This document shows, one piece after another, positions 22,652 to 30,862 of a stretch of DNA of 64,000 nucleotides (its first letter is position 1; every line of letters begins with the position of its first letter). The DNA is taken from positions 1 through 64,000 of the IMG/VR virus record IMGVR_UViG_3300045999_013278. The stretch is one strand, 5' to 3'. The notes below the pieces were generated by a model. That model was not told the origin of the DNA, did no database searches, and saw nothing but the letters and a program-made list of their open reading frames with translations. Position numbers and translations under genes: made by a program. Source of the DNA: a virus.

Positions 22652-23965
22652 TTAATTTAATTTAATTCTCGCTACGATTGCCAAAGATCGTCTACTGAGT
22701 TGATCAAGTGATAGACTCAACCTTCCCGATACTTTTCTTAAAATATTAGCTGCTCCGTTCAAATCTGCATTTACGAATGAACCATCGCCCGATTCATACA
22801 ATCCACGCTTAACACGCTTTCCTGATGCTTTCCACCCGTCTGGTTTTTGACCATAAACAGGTAGGGAGTCTCCATCGAGAAAACTAGCTTTTGATGTATA
22901 AGCCTCTTCGGTTTCTTGAAATCTAATACCGTGTAAATCGCATAGTTGCATCAGCCGGGTTTTGAGTTTACCTAACGGCATTTGGACAAACTTTTGATTA
23001 TTAATTCGCCCCATGTTAGCGTTAGATTTAAAACCCTCGTTCCAACCAATAACTAATGTACCAATGCCGTATTTTAAGCAATGATCAATAATTAATTTTG
23101 CAGCTTTATTAACACCATCCCGCATTTGATGGTTACGTTTACGGGTTACACAGTCTAACCAATTGTCCCAATAATCCCCCGGTTTCCCTTCTTTTCGTGT
23201 TGATACTTTTTTATTCCAAAGCTGGTTCATTGACTTCATCGAACGGGCATCAATCAAGAGGGAATTACCCAATGTATCAACACAAGCTGCTAAATTATCA
23301 GCCGTTCCCAAGTCAATAGATAGAGCTTGATTAATGTCTAAATCATGCTGTTGTTTCTCAACTTCGTAAGACATCTCTAGATAAAAAGCACCGTTTTTAG
23401 GTAGGATAGTAAACTCCTTAACATGAGCTATATCTAAATTTGACGGCATCGGTAGAAAAAATTCAGAAATTCCAAACCATCTTTTAACCGTTAGTCCCAA
23501 CGAAAATCTAAGTTGTCCATTAACTAGAGTTGGTTTCTGTCCTCCACTATGAGGATAAGCAACCTTGAAAAGTTTAGAACCTGTTAGATAGCCGGGTACT
23601 TTAGGCTTAAAGTGTAATTGTCCTTTGATAAACAAAGAACGTAATTCTTTAAAAGATTTGAAGGCTTCTGTTACAGATAATAAAGTTTGTTGTGCGGGGA
23701 TAGATGGCATCGATTGAGCAACCATAGTTTTAGACACTGAAGGCTCGTAAATCAAGTCGAACTTACCCGTTAACAACTTTCCAGTTTTTAAAAATGTTTG
23801 TCTAGCGAAATAAACACCACTGTTATACAGCTTCCCTGACTGCTGACAGAGATATTCTAATACTGCCTTTGTTTCATTATCGGGAGACAACAAAACCTGT
23901 TGTACTCCCATTGCTTTTTTATTTTTTGCCACCAAGTTACGATTTATGAGAAGTTGACTTCTCAA
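22652..23965 (-). CDS. tnpB: TnpB RNA-guided nuclease (IS605 OrfB)
   Basis: 437 residues. The RuvC-like catalytic residues are in SIDLGTADN (Asp near 222), IGWNEGF (Glu near 310) and NADLNGAANI (Asp near 400). The region that normally holds the CxxC zinc ribbon reads YTSKASFLDGDSLPVYGQ, without cysteine pairs, as in a cyanobacterial TnpB branch. TnpB is a guide-RNA-directed nuclease that favours retention of the element; the guide (omega) RNA would be encoded across the 3' end of this gene and the adjacent element end (about 22600-22720). The frame is intact, so it may be active. Confidence 0.9.
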   Translation of the reverse strand: MRSQLLINRNLVAKNKKAMGVQQVLLSPDNETKAVLEYLCQQSGKLYNSGVYFARQTFLKTGKLLTGKFDLIYEPSVSKTMVAQSMPSIPAQQTLLSVTEAFKSFKELRSLFIKGQLHFKPKVPGYLTGSKLFKVAYPHSGGQKPTLVNGQLRFSLGLTVKRWFGISEFFLPMPSNLDIAHVKEFTILPKNGAFYLEMSYEVEKQQHDLDINQALSIDLGTADNLAACVDTLGNSLLIDARSMKSMNQLWNKKVSTRKEGKPGDYWDNWLDCVTRKRNHQMRDGVNKAAKLIIDHCLKYGIGTLVIGWNEGFKSNANMGRINNQKFVQMPLGKLKTRLMQLCDLHGIRFQETEEAYTSKASFLDGDSLPVYGQKPDGWKASGKRVKRGLYESGDGSFVNADLNGAANILRKVSGRLSLSLDQLSRRSLAIVARIKLN

Positions 23966-24020
23966 GAATAATTGATTAAGCTAGTATTGTCAATAGCTAT
24001 CAAGAAAACAACAAGAGAAT

Positions 24021-24422
24021 ATGTTAACGCAAGAAGACTATAAAACCCACAACCACGTTAAATTCCTGGTTAATTACCATTTTGTTTGGATACCTAAACG
24101 ACGGAAAAAAGTTTTAGTAGGAGAAATAGCAACAAGAGCGAGACAGATTTTTGCTGAACTGGCTATAGAAAAAGGTTGGGATATTTTAGCTTTAGAAGTA
24201 GCTCCAGACCATATCCACTTATTTATTAGCGTTAAGCCCACAGATACCCCACATTTAGTTATCAAGGCATTTAAAGGTCGTTCTAGCTTCTACTTGAGAA
24301 AAGAATTTCCCCAATTAAAAAAACTACCGTCTCTTTGGACAAGTAGTTATTTTATAAGCACCGCAGGGAATGTTAGTAGCGAATCCGTGAGGAGATATAT
24401 TGAAGACCCGCATCACGGTTAA
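24021..24422 (+). CDS. tnpA: IS200-like Y1 transposase TnpA
   Basis: 133 residues, full length. HUH motif DHIHLFI near 63-69 and catalytic tyrosine in SVRRYIED near 126. This enzyme cuts and joins single-stranded element ends. It is divergent from tnpB with 55 bp between them. Confidence 0.93.
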   Translation: MLTQEDYKTHNHVKFLVNYHFVWIPKRRKKVLVGEIATRARQIFAELAIEKGWDILALEVAPDHIHLFISVKPTDTPHLVIKAFKGRSSFYLRKEFPQLKKLPSLWTSSYFISTAGNVSSESVRRYIEDPHHG

Positions 24423-24529
24423 TATAGAAAATACCAAAGCGGTTAAAACCGCTCGTGTCGCTTATATCTCAGGGCTAAAGCCGCTGAGTTTTACGCTTAC
24501 CGCGAGGTCTTATAAAATTACCACACCCC

Positions 24530-24558
24530 TTGACGACGGTACAGAGTGATGGTAATAT
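24530..24558 (+). promoter_or_regulatory. Promoter of the TTGACGACGGTA family (rep leader)
   Basis: TTGACG, 17 bp starting ACGGTACAG, then TAATAT. Transcription would begin near 24565 and meet a terminator about 65 nt later, before the replication gene. Confidence 0.85.
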
Positions 24559-24628
24559 ATGTTATGTAAAGAAAGAATAATTTTTTTAAAACTATGGATA
24601 GAGCATCAGGTAGGTAAAACTGGACACC

Positions 24629-24663
24629 AAAAAGCCCGCAGCGACTCAGGCGACGGGCTTTTT
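24629..24663. terminator. Leader terminator/attenuator upstream of the rep gene
   Basis: CCAAAAAGCCCG / CGGGCTTTTTGG stem with A and T runs, active in either direction by sequence. It lies between the promoter at 24530 and the replication gene at 24834, so expression of that gene would need read-through or a second promoter. The tiny frame before it (ATGGATAGAGCATCAGG...) codes only seven residues. Confidence 0.8.
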
Positions 24664-24833
24664 GGCAGTTAAGTAAAAAGTAAAGTCCGATTAGGGAAAA
24701 TGCTTATTCTCAAATCATAGCACAAAAAAATTTACAGCGCAAGTCTACCCTTTTATAAAAAAATGGAGTAGAATCAGCATAAGTCTAAACCGCTACTCGG
24801 TACACACACATCTAAAATCAGAGGACTGGAATC

Positions 24834-27800
24834 ATGAGAGGTAAATTTAGCAAAAAAAATTCTACCGCGCCAACGGTAGAATTTTCTAAAAATATTAATT
24901 GTTTAGATAACGACGCGGAATTAACAGCCGTTAAGGATAATGATAATACCTCTCTACCGTCGTTGTCAAGTGATTTTAATACTGAAATTACGGATAAAGT
25001 AATTAAATCGTTAAAAAAACTAGAATTACCGCACCTTAAGGAATTAGTGGAAGGATCAGGGATTCATCCAGAAGTCCTTAAAGCTAATAAAATTTTCTCC
25101 CTCGTAACTTTACCTGGTGAACTTAACGACGCTCACAGTTATTTAAACACTTACGGCGACGGCAACAAAAACGTTAACGCCAACGGAACTTTAAGGAAGA
25201 ACGTTGCCGATAAATATTGGAACTTAGACTTAGGCGGATGGTGGGTGAGCGGCGCAGAAGTTACTTTTAACGGTTCTACATTTAATTGTGCGGAAATTGA
25301 GTGGGGGCAATTTAAGCCAGATACTCCCAGACAATATACAGAAAAAGATAAAAAAGACCATGAGCATATCTGGTTTGATTTAGAACTGATCAATCCAAAA
25401 TTAGGCGAAGCCTTAAGCCCTAAGAAAAAAATAATTAAATATGAGTCCCCAATTGGTGAAGCAGCAAGGCTAATGCTCTTGTCACCATCAGAGCAGAGTT
25501 TTAGAGCTTACGTTAAAAAGTTCTCGGACAAAGACAAATTAAATATAGCTAAGAATTTAGATTATAAAGTGGTTAGAGAGTTCTGGAAATTTGTGGCCAA
25601 AACAAATATGCCAATAATTATTTGTGAGGGTGCAAAAAAAGCTCTTAAGCTCTTATCGCATGGTTATGCGGCCATTTCGGTAGCTGGGATTTACGGCGGA
25701 TACCGTAACCACGAAACTCGGATTTGGGAACTAAGAAAACTACATAAAGATTTTCACGCATTCATGGTCAACTACCGTGAATGGTACTTCTGTTTTGATG
25801 GGGAGTCTAAACCCCACGTTAAGCACAATATAGAAGTGGCCATTACCCGGACTGGCGATTTAATCAAAAAAGCCAACGGGAAAAATACCATCCGCGTAAT
25901 AGAATTACCTGCGCCTAAGCTGTGGGGTGAAAAAACTGGAGTAGATGACTTTATCATTAAAGAAGGGGTTGGGGAATTTGATAAGTTATTTTATAACGCC
26001 CCAACCTTAATGGAATGGAAGAGTATTAGTACAGAATTACTAACCAAATCCTTAGATCCAGAAAAATCCCTTCATTTAACAAAAGAAGATTTAACTTACT
26101 CAGAGTTAATGGGTAGACACTATTTACCTGAAGACTTATTTAGAAGAATCCCCAAGGATGAGCAGTTCATTGGGCTAAAAGCCCCAATGGGTTCAGGTAA
26201 AACACACTCCTTTAAAAATTTAGTTGGAGATACTCTAAAACTGGGCGGCGCACCACTGCTTATTACTCACCGCGTCCAGTTAGGTCAAGCCTTAGCTGAA
26301 AAATTAGGCGTGCATTACCTCTCTGAAATTAAGAACGAAGACGACCGCACCCAAGCCCTGAATGGTGGGTTAGGCTTGTGTATTGACTCTCTCCATGCCG
26401 CTTCTAAACTACGCTTCCATCCCTATGAGTGGCAACGTCCTTGCGTAATTATTGATGAAGTTGAGCAGGTCGTCCAACACTTAATATTTAGTAAAACTTC
26501 TGTTAAAAATAACCGCGACTTAGTCATAAGAAATTTAGGCGAGTTATTAAAAAATTGCCTTAACTCAGGGCAAAGAATAGTCGTTGCAGATGCTCACCTT
26601 ACAGATATCTCCCTAAGATTTTTACGTGGCATTATCCAAGAAGCCAGTGGTCAAGACATTGAACCATTCATTGTTACAGCGGATGAATTTTATCTCTTAG
26701 GCGACGGTGAAAGACTGTGCTACTACTATAAGCACACACAGCCCGTAGCTTGGTTTGAAAACTTACTTTTACACATTCAAAAAGAGGGTGGGGCGTATGT
26801 TTGTACTGATGGGCAAAACGTTTGCGCCACTTATGGAACACAAGCTTTAGGGAAAATTTTAAAAGGACGCTTCCCTCATTTAAGAGTTTTAGTAATTGAT
26901 AGTGATACATCTCAAGATCCTAACCACCCCGCTTTTGGGATTATGGATAGGCTAAATGAGGAAATAGTAAATTGGGACATTGTTATAACGTCACCTTCTG
27001 TTGGGACGGGAATCAGTATTGATGTTCGCGGACATTTTAAAGCCGTTTTTGGTCGGTTTTCGGGAATGATTACGCCAAAACAAGCTGTTCAGCAACTTGG
27101 AAGGGTCAGAGAAGATGTTCCACGCCACGTTTTTGCTGCAACTAGGGGATTGCAGGAAATTAGCGGCGGATCAACTTCCATAAAATTAATTAAGGCTCAT
27201 GAAGAGTTTAAGTATGGTGAAGTTATCCAGCAGTTAAAATCTTCTGGTAACTTTATCTATGATGAAGAGTCAGAAAAGCACATGGGTGGAAGTTGCACAG
27301 CCCTTGATACCTATTGTGAACTAGCATTAAGGAGTAATGCTGGTAACAAGGGATACAGGGATTTCGTTATGACTGCGCTAAAAAATGAAGGATATGAAAT
27401 AGTTGAGCCGGACGATTTAGACGGCGATCGCAAAAAAGAACTTAAGGATGAAGTTAAGCAAAATAAGGAAGAGCTTAATTCCCAAGACACGGGATTAAAA
27501 TTCAATGCGGACATTAGTGTTGCTGAAGATAAAATCGAAAAATTAAATTTTAATGGTGAAGAAATTGCAATAGTAAATCGGGAAGGGGTCAAGAAACTTA
27601 AGGATGAGCGGAAAATAGATAAATACCAAACTGAAAAATTAAACATTATTGCAAGGTACAATACTACGAGGTTAAGCGAAGAATTAATTCAATTAGATAA
27701 AGATGGGATGTATAACGATTTACGCTTACGCTATTGGTTTAACCAGGGTAATGAGTTTTTAGCGGATAGAGATTTTAGGGTTTTAGATAAAGCTTTAACC

Positions 27801-28343
27801 TTTGGGCGCAGCTTTAAGCCCGACTTAAACCACGACGTGATTAGTCCCAAGATTAAGAAATTAAAAAGCATGGGGATAGAGTTTTTGTTTGAGAAGAAAA
27901 TTATCCACAATAACGATGAAGGATTACGGGCATGGATTAGTGACTTAAAAGAGACTAACCTAGTTGAGTTAAAAGCCTTGACTGGGTTAAATATAGGAGC
28001 GATGGAAAGTCCTGTAGAGATAGTCAGGAAGATTTACAAGTTATTTGGCTACAAGCTAAATGCAGTAAAAAGAAGTGGTCGCAAGGATGCCTTTGGTAAA
28101 CGCCACATCTTCTATGAAATCCTGGATAAATACCAAAATTATGGTGGGGAAATTTTAAATAGATGGCTAACTTTGGATAAGAAAAATTCATTGGAAAAGA
28201 AAGTAACTAAGATTTGTCTGGAGAATGGTAAGAGAGTTGACCCACCCACAGATGAAGAATTAGCACTATTAAAATTGTCCACAGCATCAGAGGTGGCAGA
28301 TTACTTAGCTTGGTGCGAGAAGTACGAATACGACGCAGCTTAA
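24834..28343 (+). CDS. CyRepA1-like plasmid replication protein (DUF3854 plus helicase)
   Basis: 1,169 residues. The N-terminal region HLKELVEGSGI is followed by a TOPRIM-like DUF3854 domain: IICEGAKKALKLL near 263, CFDGES near 320 and KTGVDDFI near 368. A helicase core follows with Walker A APMGSGKTHSF near 450, IIDEVEQ near 540 and the motif VI region QLGRVRED near 757. The combination is that of cyanobacterial plasmid replication proteins annotated as the CyRepA1 family, with primase and helicase functions on one chain. It would initiate replication of this element and supply primers for DnaE. GAGGAC precedes the ATG. A terminator lies in the leader and a possible antisense promoter lies inside the first 140 bp. 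Confidence 0.8.
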   Translation: MRGKFSKKNSTAPTVEFSKNINCLDNDAELTAVKDNDNTSLPSLSSDFNTEITDKVIKSLKKLELPHLKELVEGSGIHPEVLKANKIFSLVTLPGELNDAHSYLNTYGDGNKNVNANGTLRKNVADKYWNLDLGGWWVSGAEVTFNGSTFNCAEIEWGQFKPDTPRQYTEKDKKDHEHIWFDLELINPKLGEALSPKKKIIKYESPIGEAARLMLLSPSEQSFRAYVKKFSDKDKLNIAKNLDYKVVREFWKFVAKTNMPIIICEGAKKALKLLSHGYAAISVAGIYGGYRNHETRIWELRKLHKDFHAFMVNYREWYFCFDGESKPHVKHNIEVAITRTGDLIKKANGKNTIRVIELPAPKLWGEKTGVDDFIIKEGVGEFDKLFYNAPTLMEWKSISTELLTKSLDPEKSLHLTKEDLTYSELMGRHYLPEDLFRRIPKDEQFIGLKAPMGSGKTHSFKNLVGDTLKLGGAPLLITHRVQLGQALAEKLGVHYLSEIKNEDDRTQALNGGLGLCIDSLHAASKLRFHPYEWQRPCVIIDEVEQVVQHLIFSKTSVKNNRDLVIRNLGELLKNCLNSGQRIVVADAHLTDISLRFLRGIIQEASGQDIEPFIVTADEFYLLGDGERLCYYYKHTQPVAWFENLLLHIQKEGGAYVCTDGQNVCATYGTQALGKILKGRFPHLRVLVIDSDTSQDPNHPAFGIMDRLNEEIVNWDIVITSPSVGTGISIDVRGHFKAVFGRFSGMITPKQAVQQLGRVREDVPRHVFAATRGLQEISGGSTSIKLIKAHEEFKYGEVIQQLKSSGNFIYDEESEKHMGGSCTALDTYCELALRSNAGNKGYRDFVMTALKNEGYEIVEPDDLDGDRKKELKDEVKQNKEELNSQDTGLKFNADISVAEDKIEKLNFNGEEIAIVNREGVKKLKDERKIDKYQTEKLNIIARYNTTRLSEELIQLDKDGMYNDLRLRYWFNQGNEFLADRDFRVLDKALTFGRSFKPDLNHDVISPKIKKLKSMGIEFLFEKKIIHNNDEGLRAWISDLKETNLVELKALTGLNIGAMESPVEIVRKIYKLFGYKLNAVKRSGRKDAFGKRHIFYEILDKYQNYGGEILNRWLTLDKKNSLEKKVTKICLENGKRVDPPTDEELALLKLSTASEVADYLAWCEKYEYDAA
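24940..24969 (-). promoter_or_regulatory. Candidate antisense promoter within the rep gene
   Basis: On the minus strand TTGACA is followed by ACGACGGTAGAG and TATCAT at an 18-bp spacing. It points back across the rep start codon toward the leader terminator. The conserved family motif appearing in reverse inside a coding region is unlikely to be chance. Function is inferred. Confidence 0.5.
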
Positions 28344-28383
28344 TCCTCCTTAACTTAAAAATAAATATTATTTAAACTCAACT

Positions 28384-28407
28384 CCGGCTTAACTTTAATT
28401 CAGCCGG
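28384..28407 (+). terminator. Weak terminator-like hairpin after rep
   Basis: CCGGCT/AGCCGG stem with an AT-rich loop 40 bp after the stop. No T run follows, so it may be a processing hairpin. The stretch from 28408 to 28530 holds an imperfect GCCCGC repeat and no gene. Confidence 0.35.
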
Positions 28408-28530
28408 GGCAAAAGTCATGATTATATAAATTTAGGGAGAATAAGCCCAAACGCCCGCGCAATAAGGGTTTTGAGTTTTCCTGTTTTAAAAACGCCGGCG
28501 GGCAAATTGTCTTAGGAGTTAGGTTTTGGT

Positions 28531-28607
28531 TTGTAAAGTTTTATGAAGCGTCAGGCAAAATCCCTATTATAAGAAAAAAACCTTGACACCATTAATGACG
28601 CTCACCC
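28531..28607 (+). repeat. Dispersed intergenic element, copy 3
   Basis: TTGTAAAGTTTTATGAAGCG, TCAGGCAAAATCCCTATTA, then CTTGACACCATTAATGACGC. The match to copy 1 (minus strand) is nearly continuous over 75 bp, starting at GTAAAGTT-TATGAAGCGTCAG. Confidence 0.8.
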
Positions 28608-28630
28608 GACGGCGTAAAATTTTTAATTAC

Positions 28631-28659
28631 TTGACGACGGTAGATAACTAATGTATAAT
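28631..28659 (+). promoter_or_regulatory. Promoter of the TTGACGACGGTA family (recJ operon)
   Basis: TTGACG, 17 bp starting ACGGTAGATA, then a perfect TATAAT. The best sigma70 match of the family and placed to drive the small gene, recJ and the nucleotide genes to 33.4 kb. Confidence 0.9.
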
Positions 28660-28685
28660 AGTTAATAAATCCTACCCTATGATTT

Positions 28686-28838
28686 ATGCTAATGCTAAAG
28701 ATTTTTTACTTTTGGCTTATTGCCATTACTTACGGCGTTTCCTATAAGGAAGCTCGGGAAGTGGTTTGGGAAGAATACTCGCGCCCCCAAAATAAAACCC
28801 CAATTTTAACTTTGTGCAAAAACTTACTTAAAAAATAA
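28686..28838 (+). CDS. Small protein with hydrophobic N-terminus, 50 residues
   Basis: MLMLKIFYFWLIAITYGVSY then a charged C-terminus (EAREVVWEEYSRPQ). The first 20 residues could span a membrane. It is the first gene after the promoter, 5 bp before recJ. No ribosome-binding site stands out, so it could also be an untranslated leader. Confidence 0.4.
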   Translation: MLMLKIFYFWLIAITYGVSYKEAREVVWEEYSRPQNKTPILTLCKNLLKK

Positions 28839-28843
28839 AATCC

Positions 28844-30565
28844 ATGCCCCAACCTAAACATAAGTGGTCAATTAAAAACACGCCACCCCGACCTAATACA
28901 CAATCTCGTTTTTACCATCCTTGCCTTGATGTTTTAGACCAATTAATCCAAAAGCGTAATTTAAGGGATGATTTTATAGATCCTGAGTTAATGCAACTCT
29001 GTGACCCTCAAGAAGTTTTTACGGACTTGGAAAAAGCGGCCACATTATGCCAATTTGGTATTATGTCCGGTTACAAAATTGGCATAAGCGGTGACTACGA
29101 CGTAGACGGCATGACCTCTACTGCCCTATTACTTAGGACTTTTAAGGAACTTAATGCCACCGCGACTTATGCTATCCCTTCCAGAACAGGCGAGGGTTAT
29201 GGATTAAATAACAGAATAGTCGAGGAATTTTATAATGAGGGCTATAAAATCCTTATTACGGTAGACAATGGTACAAGTGCAATAGAGCCTATTAAACGGG
29301 CTAAGGAATTAGGATTAATAGTAATCATTACCGACCACCACGAACCCAGTTTAACTGGCGAACTGCCTATAGCTGATGCCATCCTTAACCCTAAATTTGT
29401 GCCACAGGACAATGAGTGGTCGCAGGTTTCGGGAGTGGGGATGGCATTTATCCTGGCCATGTCTGTTTTGGAGAGGTTTAATCTTCATGAAAAGTTAATG
29501 GGAGAGTGCCTAGAGCTTTTAACGCTGGGAACGATCGCTGATATGGTTGCCTTAACTGGAGTAAACCGCCGATGGGTTAAGCGTGGGTTAAAACTTATCC
29601 CTAATTCCCAAAATTTAGGCATCCAAGCTTTGATGGCGGTCGCAGGGATGGAGTTGGGCGGTAAGGATGGACTAAAGCCAGATGATATAGGATTTAAATT
29701 AGCCCCAAGAATTAATAGCGTAGGTCGGATTGGCGAACCGCAACAAGTTATTAACCTTCTTTCCTCAACTAATGTTGTTGAGGCTATGGAATTAGCTCAC
29801 GAAATAGAAGCTTTAAATGAAGAAAGACAAGGATTGGTTAAAACTTGGGAGCAGATTGTTTTTGATCATATAAATTTACAGCTAGAAGCTGATCCGGAAA
29901 AGTTTGAAAGGGAAAAAGTTATTTACTACTTTGAAAAGGGAATCCATAAAGGGATCGTCGGATTGATTGCCAACAAAGTTGTAGAAAAATATGGTTATCC
30001 TGCTTTTGTCGGAAGCGTTTCTGAAGAATATAAAATCTCAGGATCGTGTAGAGGCGGAATGTTTTTTGATGTTTTCGCAGCATTAAATTATTGTTCTGAA
30101 TATTTAGCTACTTTTGGCGGTCACAAAGCTGCGGGTGGTTTTAGTCTTTGGTGGGATGTTAATAATAACTTCCATGAAAGATTAATTAAATACGCCAACT
30201 TAGTAAGTAAATCTGAAGAGTTAGGTACAAAATTAGTCTTCGTAGATCACCATTTAGACTTTACTCAAATTTCCCTAAGCACTTTCCAAGAAGTCCAAGT
30301 TTTGCAGCCGTTTGGGATGAAAAATCCTGAGCCAATTTTTTACACCACTAAGGTTAAAGTCTTAAAACAAGATAAGCTTAATTTTCCCGGTGCTGTAAAA
30401 TTTACTTTTGAACAGGCGGGGATTAGTGTTAAGGCTATTGGTTGGGATTTTCAGAAATATTTACCACTTCCTTCCGAGGTTGACATAGCCTATAAGTTGA
30501 AAGAAAATTTATGGAATGGTAAAATTACAATAGAATTAAATTTGGAGAGTTTTAAGTCATGTTAA
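28844..30565 (+). CDS. recJ: RecJ-type single-stranded DNA exonuclease
   Basis: 573 residues. DHH domain: DYDVDGMTS near 85, TVDNGTS near 138 and TDHHEPS near 161. The DHHA1 domain has SCRGGMFFD near 403 and FGGHKAAGGFS near 424, and an OB-fold follows. RecJ degrades single-stranded DNA 5' to 3' in recombination and repair. All metal-binding motifs are intact. It overlaps the next gene by 7 bp and is in the same operon as the thymidylate-type genes. Confidence 0.95.
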   Translation: MPQPKHKWSIKNTPPRPNTQSRFYHPCLDVLDQLIQKRNLRDDFIDPELMQLCDPQEVFTDLEKAATLCQFGIMSGYKIGISGDYDVDGMTSTALLLRTFKELNATATYAIPSRTGEGYGLNNRIVEEFYNEGYKILITVDNGTSAIEPIKRAKELGLIVIITDHHEPSLTGELPIADAILNPKFVPQDNEWSQVSGVGMAFILAMSVLERFNLHEKLMGECLELLTLGTIADMVALTGVNRRWVKRGLKLIPNSQNLGIQALMAVAGMELGGKDGLKPDDIGFKLAPRINSVGRIGEPQQVINLLSSTNVVEAMELAHEIEALNEERQGLVKTWEQIVFDHINLQLEADPEKFEREKVIYYFEKGIHKGIVGLIANKVVEKYGYPAFVGSVSEEYKISGSCRGGMFFDVFAALNYCSEYLATFGGHKAAGGFSLWWDVNNNFHERLIKYANLVSKSEELGTKLVFVDHHLDFTQISLSTFQEVQVLQPFGMKNPEPIFYTTKVKVLKQDKLNFPGAVKFTFEQAGISVKAIGWDFQKYLPLPSEVDIAYKLKENLWNGKITIELNLESFKSC

Positions 30566-30816
30566 ATCTAGATATTTGGGTTTTTAATAGAGCTAAACTA
30601 ACCAAGGAACACACAAGTTATTTAGTGGAACATTACAAAAATTTCGTTCCTGTTACTGCAAAACTTTATAACATGACAGAAGTTGAGTTTTTAGAAAAAG
30701 TAGAAGGTGGCGAGATTTATATTAGGGATGTTTTCTTTAAGCTTGCGGCAGATTTAGTGGTGGCTATATTTTTTAATGTTTTTGCTGCATTTTTTAAGGG
30801 AGTGGAAAATAAATAG
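30559..30816 (+). CDS. Small protein with C-terminal membrane segment, 85 residues
   Basis: MLNLDIWVFNRAKLTKEHTS, then one hydrophobic stretch near 62-80 (LAADLVVAIFFNVFAAFF). It overlaps the end of recJ (ATG inside TCATGTTAA). Likely a tail-anchored membrane protein. Function unknown. Confidence 0.6.
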   Translation: MLNLDIWVFNRAKLTKEHTSYLVEHYKNFVPVTAKLYNMTEVEFLEKVEGGEIYIRDVFFKLAADLVVAIFFNVFAAFFKGVENK

Positions 30817-30862
30817 CAAACTATGTCCACGAATTAGCTCAAGAAATAATTAGGTTAAATAA

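Larger units (their letters stand above)
22616..24488. mobile_element. IS200/IS605-family element with divergent tnpA and tnpB
   Basis: Both outer edges carry the same imperfect hairpin CTCAGGGCTAAAGCC-GCTGAG (22616-22636 and 24468-24488, same orientation). IS200/IS605 elements have such subterminal hairpins, which TnpA reads on single-stranded DNA. A second hairpin GCGGTT/AACCGC lies near 24438. There are no terminal inverted repeats or target duplication, as expected. Exact ends lie somewhat outside these hairpins. The element lies between two opposite-facing phage promoters and interrupts no gene. Confidence 0.85.

Noticed and set aside
28531-28607. Dispersed element as a set of sigma70 promoters
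   Set aside because: TTGACA-like boxes are present, but no -10 box lies at a proper distance in any copy.
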